From Clostridia bacterium (GTDB lineage Bacteria > Bacillota > Clostridia > Oscillospirales > Acutalibacteraceae), in the NCBI GenBank assembly GCA_024689165.1, contig JAILDS010000122.1, forward strand, positions 1 to 5,563: a stretch of 5,563 bases of DNA, written 5' to 3'. The notes below the pieces were generated by a model that did not search any database, was not told the DNA's origin, and saw nothing but the letters and a program-made list of their open reading frames with translations. This document shows, one piece after another, positions 1 to 5,563 of the stretch. A program made the translations under genes and the position numbers. Each line of letters begins with the position of its first letter. Position 1 is the first letter of the stretch.

Positions 1-1
1 G

Positions 2-952
2 GTAAACGAGAACGACCCCGGGTTCGTCGATTTCATCACCGGTGCGGGCGGCGTGATAGACAGGTGGATGGCATGCGGCGTCTCCGGCTTCAGACTTGAC
101 GTCGCGGACGAGCTGCCGGACGGGTTCATCGAAAAGGTCCGCTCCGCCGTAAAAAGGAACGATCCCGAAGCGCTGCTTCTCGGCGAAGTCTGGGAGGACG
201 CGAGCAATAAGATCAGCTACGGAGTAAGAAGAAAATACTTTCTGGGCAACGAGCTCGACTCCGTGATGAACTATCCTTTCAGGTCGGCTATAATCGATTT
301 CGCGCTCGGCGGCAAAGCAGAGGACCTCAACGAGACCGTCATCGACATCTGCGGCAACTATCCCGCAGAAGCGCTGAACGTTCTTATGAACCCGCTTTCA
401 ACGCACGACACGGAACGGATACTCAGCATTCTCGGCGGAAAGAGCGGCGAAGGTCTGACACGTGAAGAACAGCTTTTGATAAAACTATCGCCGGAGGAAC
501 TTGAACTCGCCCGACGCAGGCTGAAGCTTGCCGCCGTTCTTCAATACTCTCTGCCCGGAGTCCCCTCGATCTATTACGGCGACGAGGCAGGATGTCAGGG
601 GCTCAAGGATCCATTTTGCCGCTGTACGTATCCGTGGGAGGATGAAGACCAGGACCTGCTTGATTTCTTTTCTTCTCTCGGGCAGCTCAGAAGATCCGTT
701 GCTGCGTTCAGAGACGGGGTTTTCTGTCCGGTCTCGGCAATGCTCGGCGTGATAGCTTTCAGGAGAAGCTCTTTCGGATCAGAGGTTTTTGTTATCGCCA
801 ACAACAGCGAAAATACCGTTCATTATACCATCAACGAGAACGTCGTTTATAAAACTCTGTTTGGCTGCGTGACCGATGCGGAGGGCAGAGTCATTATAGA
901 CGGACTCTCTGCGGGTATTCTTATAAAAGAAAATGATGAGGTCGGGGATTGA
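2..952 (+). CDS. GH13 alpha-amylase/neopullulanase-like glycoside hydrolase, C-terminal part (5' truncated by window)
   Basis: This is the last 316 residues of a cytoplasmic-type GH13 enzyme that would hydrolyse alpha-1,4 (or alpha-1,6) bonds in malto-oligosaccharides or related glucans. The reading frame is open from base 2, so the gene starts outside the window. Three of the classic GH13 regions are visible, numbered from the first codon seen: region II GFRLDVADE with the nucleophile D33 and its R31; region III GEVWED with the acid/base E62; region IV STHDT with H135 and the transition-state stabiliser D136. GVPSIYYGDEAG (186-197) and a DPF..TYPW segment (203-212) are also typical of the neopullulanase/cyclomaltodextrinase-like branch. 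The last ~75 residues would be the short C-terminal beta domain. Region I is missing only because of the window edge. The usual DPFNRR is DPFCRC here. The stop codon overlaps the start of the PTS gene. The family is certain; the exact substrate is not. Confidence 0.93.
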   Translation, partial: VNENDPGFVDFITGAGGVIDRWMACGVSGFRLDVADELPDGFIEKVRSAVKRNDPEALLLGEVWEDASNKISYGVRRKYFLGNELDSVMNYPFRSAIIDFALGGKAEDLNETVIDICGNYPAEALNVLMNPLSTHDTERILSILGGKSGEGLTREEQLLIKLSPEELELARRRLKLAAVLQYSLPGVPSIYYGDEAGCQGLKDPFCRCTYPWEDEDQDLLDFFSSLGQLRRSVAAFRDGVFCPVSAMLGVIAFRRSSFGSEVFVIANNSENTVHYTINENVVYKTLFGCVTDAEGRVIIDGLSAGILIKENDEVGD

Positions 953-954
953 TG
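938..954 (+). promoter_or_regulatory. Ribosome binding site and TGATG overlap coupling the GH13 and PTS IIC genes
   Basis: A GAGGT sequence (938-942) lies nine bases before ATG 952. The GH13 stop TGA (950-952) shares its A with that ATG. This spacing favours ATG 952 over the in-frame TTG at 949 and suggests translational coupling of the two genes. Confidence 0.7.
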
Positions 955-2055
955 AAGAAGTTCATTGAAAAGCTGAAGGCCTTCCTCAAGAAAAAAGACA
1001 TCGTGATCTCCGCAAGGCGGTACGGGGTCGACGCTCTCGGCGCTATGGCGCAGGGCCTGTTCTGTTCACTACTTGTCGGAACTATAATCGATACTGTCGG
1101 AAAACAGTTCGGAATATCTTTTTTAACGTCACCGGTCGCGACCGTGGGCGGTGTTGAATACACCGTCGGCGGCCTTGCCTCTGCTATGAGCGGACCGGCT
1201 ATGGCTATTGCCATAGGCCACGCTCTGAAGGCGCCGCCGCTCGTTCTGTTTTCTCTCGCGGCCGTCGGATTCGCTTCTAATGCGCTCGGAGGCGCCGGCG
1301 GACCCTTGGCGGTGCTCATTATCGCCATCGTCGCAGCGGAATTCGGCAAGGCGGTCTCAAAGGAGACCAAGGTCGACATTCTTGTTACGCCCCTAGTTAC
1401 GATAGGCGTCGGCGTTGCGCTCGCTGCTCTGATAGCTCCTGCTCTCGGTAAGGCCGCTATGTGGGTCGGCAACCTTATCATGTGGGCTACCGACCTGCAG
1501 CCCTTCCTTATGGGTATCGTCGTTTCCGTACTTGTCGGTATGGCGCTGACACTTCCGATTTCTTCCGCTGCTATCTGCGCCGCTCTGGGGCTGACCGGGC
1601 TTGCCGGCGGCGCTGCGGTCGCGGGCTGCTGCGCGCAGATGGTCGGCTTTGCCGTAATGTCGTTCAGGGAAAACAAATGGGGCGGACTTGTCAGCCAGGG
1701 CATAGGCACGTCTATGCTGCAGATGGGCAATATCGTTAAAAACCCAAGGATATGGATAGCCCCGATCCTTACTTCTGCAATTACGGGGCCGATCGCTACG
1801 TGTGTATTCAAGCTTGAAATGAACGGCGCGCCCGTTTCTTCGGGCATGGGCACCTGCGGCTTCGTCGGACAGATCGGTGTTTATTCCGGCTGGGCGTCGG
1901 AGGTGGCTTCGGGAACAAAAAGCACTATAACGGCGTTTGATTGGATCGGTCTCATACTCGTGTCGTTCGTACTTCCCGCTGTGATATGCCCTCTGATCAA
2001 TCTCGCTGTCAGAAAAATAGGCTGGGTCAAAGACGGAGACCTCAAGCTCGGGTGA
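952..2055 (+). CDS. PTS sugar transporter subunit IIC (PTS_EIIC_2 family, PfoR-like membrane protein)
   Basis: A 367-residue integral membrane protein of the PTS_EIIC_2 family, which includes the clostridial PfoR proteins. Members resemble PTS sugar permeases but usually lack their own IIA and IIB domains, and neither is seen here. After a short basic amphipathic N-terminus (1-23, rich in Lys) come about nine or ten hydrophobic segments, roughly at 27-47, 73-92, 95-112, 115-132, 143-165, 185-205, 207-235, 267-287 and 330-352. Family-like stretches include YGVDALGAMAQGLF (24-37), LPISSAA (201-207), the FRENKWGGLVSQGIGTSM loop (238-255), MGNIVKNPRIWIAP (258-271) and NGAPVSSGMGTCGFVGQIG (291-309). 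ATG 952 is preferred over TTG 949 because of the GAGGT site. The gene overlaps the GH13 gene by one base, so both are likely one carbohydrate operon, and a terminator follows 28 bases after the stop. The transported substrate, and whether it acts as a transporter or a regulator, is unknown. Confidence 0.9.
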   Translation: MKKFIEKLKAFLKKKDIVISARRYGVDALGAMAQGLFCSLLVGTIIDTVGKQFGISFLTSPVATVGGVEYTVGGLASAMSGPAMAIAIGHALKAPPLVLFSLAAVGFASNALGGAGGPLAVLIIAIVAAEFGKAVSKETKVDILVTPLVTIGVGVALAALIAPALGKAAMWVGNLIMWATDLQPFLMGIVVSVLVGMALTLPISSAAICAALGLTGLAGGAAVAGCCAQMVGFAVMSFRENKWGGLVSQGIGTSMLQMGNIVKNPRIWIAPILTSAITGPIATCVFKLEMNGAPVSSGMGTCGFVGQIGVYSGWASEVASGTKSTITAFDWIGLILVSFVLPAVICPLINLAVRKIGWVKDGDLKLG

Positions 2056-2083
2056 TAATACATCGTCGCAGTAAACTGCCGAC

Positions 2084-2113
2084 AAAGCCTGCCGATAGCG
2101 GCAGGCTTTTTTT
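2084..2113 (+). terminator. Intrinsic terminator of the GH13-PTS operon
   Basis: A perfect 11-bp stem (2084-2094 with 2099-2109) with the four-base loop ATAG, GC-rich in its centre, runs into seven T residues (2107-2113). It lies just after the PTS IIC stop codon and has all parts of a rho-independent terminator. Confidence 0.93.
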
Positions 2114-2116
2114 AAT

Positions 2117-2143
2117 AAAAAACCGGGGCGAACAGCCCCGGTT
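2117..2143 (-). terminator. Intrinsic terminator of the minus-strand operon
   Basis: A perfect 9-bp stem AACCGGGGC / GCCCCGGTT (2121-2129 with 2135-2143) with a five-base loop. Read on the minus strand it is followed by a run of T residues (complement of 2117-2122) and starts 14 bases after the flavoprotein stop codon. It sits back to back with the plus-strand terminator. Confidence 0.9.
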
Positions 2144-2157
2144 CAGAATGATCATTA

Positions 2158-2841
2158 TTACACACCGCCGTTCACAATAGCGGCGTATTGTTCTTCAGGG
2201 ATCATCGGGGAAGTGATCTCTGACAGAAGATGTTCTTCGATCTCTCCTGATTGTGCGTACTGACGCCCTGCACGACGGATCAGTTCAAGTCGCGGAACAG
2301 TAACGACTGATGCTTCCGGGGCGTTGAACATCGGGCTTTCCGGAACCGTAATGATCGTGTTCCCATGAGGGAACATAAGCTTGAACTGAGCAACAGCGGG
2401 TTCAAAATTGTGCCTGCTGTTCGGGAATCCGCAGCCGCAGATCATCAGGTATTTCAGTCGGCTGAAATCAGCCTGCCCGACGTGCGTATAACGATCACCG
2501 ACCTTTTGCATCGCCATGCTCGAAAGCGGGAGTATGCGGTCGATCATTGCCTTAAGCGGCGCAGGCATCCCGTAGCAATACAGCGGGAAGCTCAGCACCA
2601 GAAGATCGCTTTCAAGGATCTCCTCAAGGATTTCTTTCATATCGTCATCGTGTATGCAGGTCCCGCCGTTGTGCATACAGGTAAAGCAGCCTGTGCAGTA
2701 TTCAACGTGCAGATCGATGGCATGAAGCACATTCACCTGGTGCTCTCCGGCGTCCTGCATTCCTTTGAGAAATGCGCGTGTAATGCAAAGGGTATCGCTT
2801 TTTTCACGCTTGGGACTCCCGTTCAAAACCATTATTCTCAT
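2158..2841 (-). CDS. Flavodoxin-fold NAD(P)H-dependent FMN oxidoreductase with a CX2CX2CX6C motif
   Basis: A 227-residue protein of the NADPH-dependent FMN reductase / iron-sulfur flavoprotein-like group, expected to be cytoplasmic and to pass electrons from NAD(P)H through FMN to an unknown acceptor. The N-terminus MRIMVLNGSPKREKSDT (1-17) is the beta1 strand plus FMN phosphate loop. SFPLYCYGMPAPLKAMIDR (84-102) is the flavin-ring region, and CGCGFPNSRHN (135-145) is a second conserved loop. Between beta2 and helix 2 lie Cys49, Cys52, Cys55 and Cys62, spaced CX2CX2CX6C. This matches the compact cysteine motif of archaeal Isf proteins, which bind a [4Fe-4S] cluster, although many bacterial homologues carry similar cysteines without a proven cluster. 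The start is ATG 2841, with a clear GGAGG (2848-2852) six bases upstream. It is the last gene of the operon, 22 bases after the hydrolase-GNAT gene, and is followed by a terminator. Confidence 0.9.
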   Translation of the reverse strand: MRIMVLNGSPKREKSDTLCITRAFLKGMQDAGEHQVNVLHAIDLHVEYCTGCFTCMHNGGTCIHDDDMKEILEEILESDLLVLSFPLYCYGMPAPLKAMIDRILPLSSMAMQKVGDRYTHVGQADFSRLKYLMICGCGFPNSRHNFEPAVAQFKLMFPHGNTIITVPESPMFNAPEASVVTVPRLELIRRAGRQYAQSGEIEEHLLSEITSPMIPEEQYAAIVNGGV

Positions 2842-2863
2842 ATCGTTCCTCCGTGTGCCCGAT

Positions 2864-3934
2864 TCAGGGTTTCAGCGTAAAACGTGGCCCTTCCTCTCCG
2901 AAAGCCCCGTTGGGGAGAAAACCGCATTTTTCGAGGACCCTTTGCGACGCGGCGTTTCCGGCGTCCGTTTCCGCTTCCAGCATTTTTACTTCCGGATGCC
3001 GGAAAGCCCAGTTACACGCCGCCTTTACCGCTTCGGTGGCATATCCCTGCTCCCGGTATTCTTCTTTGAGACCGTATCCGATCTCAGCGACGCCGTTTTC
3101 GCCAAGCCCTTTGAAACAGAGATCTCCGATGCATATTCCGTCTTTTTTCTCGATCATCCATAGGGCATACCATTCCCATTGATCGGGATGATCCAGACAG
3201 CCGTCCAGCATCTCGGAATATGCTTTTTTGAGCTCTTCATCCTGTTCGGAAGCGATCATTGCTTCCATCTGTTCTCTTGATGCAGGATATAATCTCAGCC
3301 GTTTTGTATGTATCATGTTCCCGCTTTTGCATTCAGCTTCGCTCTTTCTGATCCACTCGTCCAGGAACAGCATCTGCTCGTCGGTATGGAACCAATGCCC
3401 GCCGTTTTCCATTACGGTCAAATCAGCGCCATGAGCGTTCGCGAATGATAATATCGTTTCAAATGAAGTCAGGTCATCCTGCGAGCCATACAGGATAGCT
3501 GTCGGAACGGTCCAGTTAACGATATGTTCCCGAACATAGCTCAAGTATTGCCATGACAGATCAACTCCGAATGAGGTCTTGATCACACTCTTTGCCCGCT
3601 GTTCCTCCTCTGTAACATTCGCTCGTTCCATCATGCCCAGGATCAATCGTTCCATATCAACGATCGGGGAAATGAAATATGCCCTGTTTATCATCTCATC
3701 TATCCCCGCGTTCATGCTGAAAAAAGCTCCGATACTGTTCGCGACAAGCGTGATGCAGCCGTATTCCGTATTCAGCTTAACGACCGCGTCGCGGATCTCT
3801 TCACCTGTTTCCCATGGCGTGAAGGTCTGATAATCCAGACCGATCACAATGCTACCGGGAAACAGCTTTCTGTAATGTTCGCTTTCAGCTGCGCTGCCGT
3901 TCATGCCATGGATATACAATACAAGCTCTTTCAT
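2864..3934 (-). CDS. Alpha/beta hydrolase fused to a GNAT N-acetyltransferase domain
   Basis: A 356-residue composite protein. Residues 1-206 are a small alpha/beta hydrolase: VLYIHGMNG (5-13) supplies the oxyanion region, LVANSIGAFF (63-72) the nucleophile elbow with Ser67 (AxSxG instead of GxSxG), LYGSQDD (148-154) the acid (D153 or D154), and NGGHWFHT (177-184) the catalytic His180, so the triad looks intact. Residues 207-356 are a RimJ/RimL-like GNAT domain: MIHTKRLRLYPAS opens it, YREQGYATEAV (293-303) is the acetyl-CoA loop, and NAASQRVLEKCGF (327-339) the C-terminal motif. Met207 falls exactly where a stand-alone GNAT protein would begin, so this may be a fusion of two once-separate genes by stop loss. 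I chose ATG 3934 (AGGA eight bases upstream); the frame is open 82 codons further, but that part overlaps the next GNAT gene and resembles nothing. The substrates are unknown: likely an esterase or hydrolase plus an acyltransferase acting on a small molecule or peptide. Confidence 0.85.
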   Translation of the reverse strand: MKELVLYIHGMNGSAAESEHYRKLFPGSIVIGLDYQTFTPWETGEEIRDAVVKLNTEYGCITLVANSIGAFFSMNAGIDEMINRAYFISPIVDMERLILGMMERANVTEEEQRAKSVIKTSFGVDLSWQYLSYVREHIVNWTVPTAILYGSQDDLTSFETILSFANAHGADLTVMENGGHWFHTDEQMLFLDEWIRKSEAECKSGNMIHTKRLRLYPASREQMEAMIASEQDEELKKAYSEMLDGCLDHPDQWEWYALWMIEKKDGICIGDLCFKGLGENGVAEIGYGLKEEYREQGYATEAVKAACNWAFRHPEVKMLEAETDAGNAASQRVLEKCGFLPNGAFGEEGPRFTLKP

Positions 3935-3965
3935 GCTTTTGTTCCTGAAACGAAAAGGATTTTTC

Positions 3966-4592
3966 TTAAAAGATCTGTCCGGGAAGTTTAAGCTTTTCCT
4001 TTTTAGGGAAAGCTTTATCGAATTCCTCGACGTCCGTATCGTCAACGTAATAGCCTTGAGGCGTCTGATAAACGCCTTTAACGGCATCCAGATATCCCGG
4101 AATGAGCTCTTTGCAGAGGAAGAACGAATCGTCCGCACCTTCAGGCAGATCGTGATAACGTATGCCGAAGTCTCTTGCATAAGTGAAGCCGCAATGTCCG
4201 TAGAACCCTATATTTCCCTCGAAGAGAACCGCGCCGTAGCCCATAGCCGACGCTTTTTCAAGACAGAAGTCAAGCAGCTTTTTGCCGTAACCCTTGCGTT
4301 TTAACTCGGGAGTGATGCAGATGGGGCCCATGGTCAGAACCGGGACAGCTCTGCCGTCGTCTGCGTCTATGACCGTTCGCATGAACATGTTCTGCCCGAT
4401 CAGTTTGCCGTCTTTTTCCATGACGAAGTCCAGTTCCTTAACGAAAGCTGGATCATCCCGAAGCACGTGGATAACATAATGCTCGCTGCAGCCCGGACGG
4501 TATACGTTCCAGAACGCTTCACGCACAAGGTTTTCGACTTCTCTGTGATCTTCTTGCATTTCCTGACGAATGGTAAAGTCGTTTGTATCCAT
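3966..4592 (-). CDS. GNAT family N-acetyltransferase (YhbS-like)
   Basis: A complete 208-residue stand-alone acetyltransferase that would move an acetyl group from acetyl-CoA to an amine. The GNAT core covers about residues 6-140: FTIRQEMQEDHREVENLVREAF at the start, LDFVMEKDGKLIGQNMF (54-70) for the central strands, MGPICITPELKRKGYGKKLL (88-107) with the RxxGxG-type acetyl-CoA loop at 99-103, and GNIGFYGHCGF (126-136) as the closing motif. The tail after about residue 150 (KELIPGYLDAVKGVYQTP, then an acidic stretch and FPKKEK) is also usual for this subgroup, so the protein looks full length. The start ATG 4592 has GAGGT (4599-4603) six bases upstream. It lies 65 bases after the DUF3795-GNAT gene and 31 bases before the hydrolase-GNAT gene, in one operon. 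The acceptor substrate cannot be predicted. Confidence 0.92.
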   Translation of the reverse strand: MDTNDFTIRQEMQEDHREVENLVREAFWNVYRPGCSEHYVIHVLRDDPAFVKELDFVMEKDGKLIGQNMFMRTVIDADDGRAVPVLTMGPICITPELKRKGYGKKLLDFCLEKASAMGYGAVLFEGNIGFYGHCGFTYARDFGIRYHDLPEGADDSFFLCKELIPGYLDAVKGVYQTPQGYYVDDTDVEEFDKAFPKKEKLKLPGQIF

Positions 4593-4603
4593 TGTTTTAC
4601 CTC

Positions 4604-4637
4604 ATTTTAAAATCACTGTTTTTGATTACCGACAGTG
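4604..4637. repeat. Short inverted repeats in the 65-base gap between two GNAT genes
   Basis: The gap holds a perfect 10-bp palindrome ATTTTAAAAT (4604-4613) touching the ribosome binding site of the YhbS-like gene, and a pair of 6-bp arms CACTGT (4614-4619) and ACAGTG (4632-4637) separated by 12 bases. It could be a weak mRNA hairpin or an operator, or may be chance. No T run follows, so it is not a terminator. Confidence 0.25.
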
Positions 4638-4657
4638 TGGAATGCTGCTTGCCGTGC

Positions 4658-5434
4658 TCACCTGTGGATATACATCCTTGTCAAACCCGGCTCGCCGTCT
4701 CCCTGAACCATGCAGAGAAACTCCCAGCCGTAACGTTCATAAAAACCGGTATGATCTGTGACAAGATACAGGGGAGAAACGCCTTTCGAGCGCATATCCT
4801 CCACAGCCATGTTCAGGAGCCTGCCGGCGATCCCCCGGCAGCGATGTTCAGGCTCCGTATAAACAGCGCAGACGTTCGGCGTAAGGTCCTTACGGTCATG
4901 GAAGTCATTTGCTATGACCCCAAGGCCGCCGATCATCCTCTCGTCCTTCATGCACAGATACCAGCCGTATTCCGTATCTTTTTTCAGATAAGCGGACATG
5001 CATTCCAGATAGGCCTGAGTCGGTACGAGCCATTTTTCGTGGAACCACGCTGCCGCCTGCTCTTTGAGCTCCGGGCGTTCGCGCAGGGTAATAAAAACGT
5101 ATCCCTTCAGGTTCAACAGAGCGTCTTTATTGTTGCGGACTATCATTCCAAGCTTTTCGCAGCCGTTCAATTCTTTGCAGCTTCCGCAGGTTTCCACACG
5201 CCGGCTCAAAGCACATTGCCTGATCGGACAGAGAGAATCACAGAAAGGCGTTTTGAAGCCCGGGATACGGCAGCCGGAACAGTTGATCATCTCCGGAGTG
5301 ATCTCGACGCCGTTGAGATCACTCCACTCTTTTGCGACCTTTTCCCTTAACAGCTCGTCATTATTCACTGTCGCAAGGCGGGCTTCACAGGTTTCACAGT
5401 TCAGCCCGCAGAAAGCAATATAATCATTCATCAT
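4658..5434 (-). CDS. DUF3795 cysteine-rich domain fused to a GNAT N-acetyltransferase
   Basis: A 258-residue composite protein and the first gene of the minus-strand operon. Residues 1-~98 match the DUF3795 type: YIAFCGLNCETCEA at the start, CSGCR (52-56), PFC..LCPIRQCA (63-75) and TCGSC..LNGC (82-92). There are 11 cysteines in the first 92 residues (9, 13, 16, 52, 55, 65, 69, 74, 83, 86, 92), which suggests metal or iron-sulfur binding; the function of this domain is not known. Residues ~112-258 are a full GNAT domain: ITLRERPELKEQAAAWFHEKW (115-135), IGGLGVIANDFHDRKDLTPN (168-187), the acetyl-CoA loop EHRCRGIAGRLL (196-207) and VTDHTGFYERYGWEF (225-239). No ATG or GTG is near the domain border, so the GNAT half seems to be made only as part of the fusion. 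ATG 5434 and ATG 5431 are both possible starts. The substrate is unknown. Confidence 0.88.
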   Translation of the reverse strand: MMNDYIAFCGLNCETCEARLATVNNDELLREKVAKEWSDLNGVEITPEMINCSGCRIPGFKTPFCDSLCPIRQCALSRRVETCGSCKELNGCEKLGMIVRNNKDALLNLKGYVFITLRERPELKEQAAAWFHEKWLVPTQAYLECMSAYLKKDTEYGWYLCMKDERMIGGLGVIANDFHDRKDLTPNVCAVYTEPEHRCRGIAGRLLNMAVEDMRSKGVSPLYLVTDHTGFYERYGWEFLCMVQGDGEPGLTRMYIHR

Positions 5435-5443
5435 ATTTACCTC
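5429..5443 (-). promoter_or_regulatory. Ribosome binding site with two adjacent ATG starts (DUF3795-GNAT gene)
   Basis: GAGGT (complement of 5439-5443) lies four bases before ATG 5434 and seven bases before ATG 5431. The spacing slightly favours ATG 5431, giving a protein one residue shorter (MNDYIAFCG). The six-base spacing at the next gene in the operon supports this, but both starts are plausible. Confidence 0.55.
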
Positions 5444-5475
5444 AAATCATTTACGTTCTTGTTTTATTAGGCATA

Positions 5476-5524
5476 CGAGAATCGGACCAAAAAGCTTTAC
5501 AGAGGTCTTTTTTGGTGATTCTCG
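5476..5524. repeat. Long interrupted inverted repeat in the leader of the minus-strand operon
   Basis: In the gene-free stretch 5435-5563, outer arms CGAGAATC / GATTCTCG (5476-5483 with 5517-5524) and inner arms ACCAAAAA / TTTTTGGT (5486-5493 with 5509-5516) form a 16-bp stem broken only by a GG bulge (5484-5485), with a 15-base loop. It lies about 40 bases upstream of the first start codon. It could be an mRNA leader structure or an operator; no T run follows the stem on either strand. A weak promoter-like pair on the minus strand (TTTTGG at 5487-5492 and TAATAA at 5464-5469, 17 bases apart) overlaps it. Nothing else gene-like is seen in this stretch. Confidence 0.5.
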
Positions 5525-5534
5525 CCGATTCTTC

Positions 5535-5556
5535 CTTGTTTTGTCGGATCAACAAG
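5535..5556. repeat. Short inverted repeat at the right edge
   Basis: Arms CTTGTT (5535-5540) and AACAAG (5551-5556) are separated by 10 bases, next to the long leader repeat. The arms are short and AT-rich, so this may be chance or part of an operator. Confidence 0.2.
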
Positions 5557-5563
5557 CGATTTG

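Noticed and set aside
53..55. GTG at 53 as the start of the GH13 gene
   Set aside because: The frame is open back to base 2 and the upstream codons (VNENDPGFVDFITG) continue the GH13 family sequence, so the true start is outside the window.
921..1853. 310-codon open frame on the minus strand
   Set aside because: It is the antisense of the PTS IIC gene. Its translation is low-complexity (Ala, Pro, Thr, Ile rich) without any domain, as expected for the mirror of a GC-rich membrane protein gene.
1393..2085. 230-codon open frame on the minus strand
   Set aside because: It lies antisense to the PTS IIC gene, crosses into the terminator, and its translation shows no family features.
2147..2156. 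Palindrome AATGATCATT near the flavoprotein stop
   Set aside because: A 10-bp AT-rich palindrome next to a stop codon is readily explained by chance and has no further support.
2365..2880. 171-codon open frame on the plus strand
   Set aside because: It is the antisense shadow of the flavoprotein gene, which has clear FMN-binding motifs and a good ribosome binding site.
3935..4180. N-terminal extension of the hydrolase-GNAT gene by 82 codons
   Set aside because: The extension overlaps the real coding frame of the YhbS-like GNAT gene and is basic and featureless. ATG 3934, with AGGA upstream, begins exactly at the first beta strand of the hydrolase.
4583..5350. 255-codon open frame on the plus strand
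   Set aside because: It is antisense to the DUF3795-GNAT gene, whose cysteine pattern and GNAT motifs are convincing, and the plus frame matches no family.
5464..5492. Sigma-70-like promoter on the minus strand (TTTTGG, 17 bases, TAATAA)
   Set aside because: The spacing is right but both boxes match the consensus poorly, so it is mentioned only as a weak candidate within the leader region.

Overview
The window looks like chromosomal DNA of a Gram-positive anaerobe of the Clostridia (Bacillota), probably a gut or similar uncultured lineage. This is inferred from the protein families (a neopullulanase-type GH13 enzyme, a PfoR-like PTS IIC protein, a cysteine-rich DUF3795 protein, several GNAT acetyltransferases), the strong GAGG-type ribosome binding sites and the tight gene spacing. 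No rRNA, tRNA, CRISPR array, transposase or phage gene is visible.

The left third (1-2055) is read on the plus strand. It holds the 3' part of a GH13 alpha-glucan-degrading enzyme, whose 5' end lies outside the window, and a complete membrane protein of the PTS_EIIC_2 family. The two genes overlap at TGATG and are probably translationally coupled, which suggests a carbohydrate-use operon. A strong intrinsic terminator follows.

The right two thirds (2158-5434) form a four-gene operon on the minus strand. In transcription order it encodes (1) a fusion of a cysteine-rich DUF3795 domain with a GNAT acetyltransferase, (2) a stand-alone YhbS-like GNAT acetyltransferase, (3) a fusion of an alpha/beta hydrolase with a RimJ/RimL-like GNAT domain, and (4) a flavodoxin-fold NAD(P)H:FMN oxidoreductase carrying a compact four-cysteine motif. 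The gaps are 65, 31 and 22 bases. A second intrinsic terminator ends this operon, placed back to back with the first so that the two convergent units are insulated from each other within about 60 bases.

The most notable point is that three GNAT domains lie in one short operon and two of them are in-frame C-terminal parts of composite proteins. With the oxidoreductase, the set looks like a small-molecule modification or detoxification cassette, but no substrate can be read from the sequence. Upstream of the operon, at the right edge, lies a long interrupted inverted repeat that may be a regulatory leader structure.
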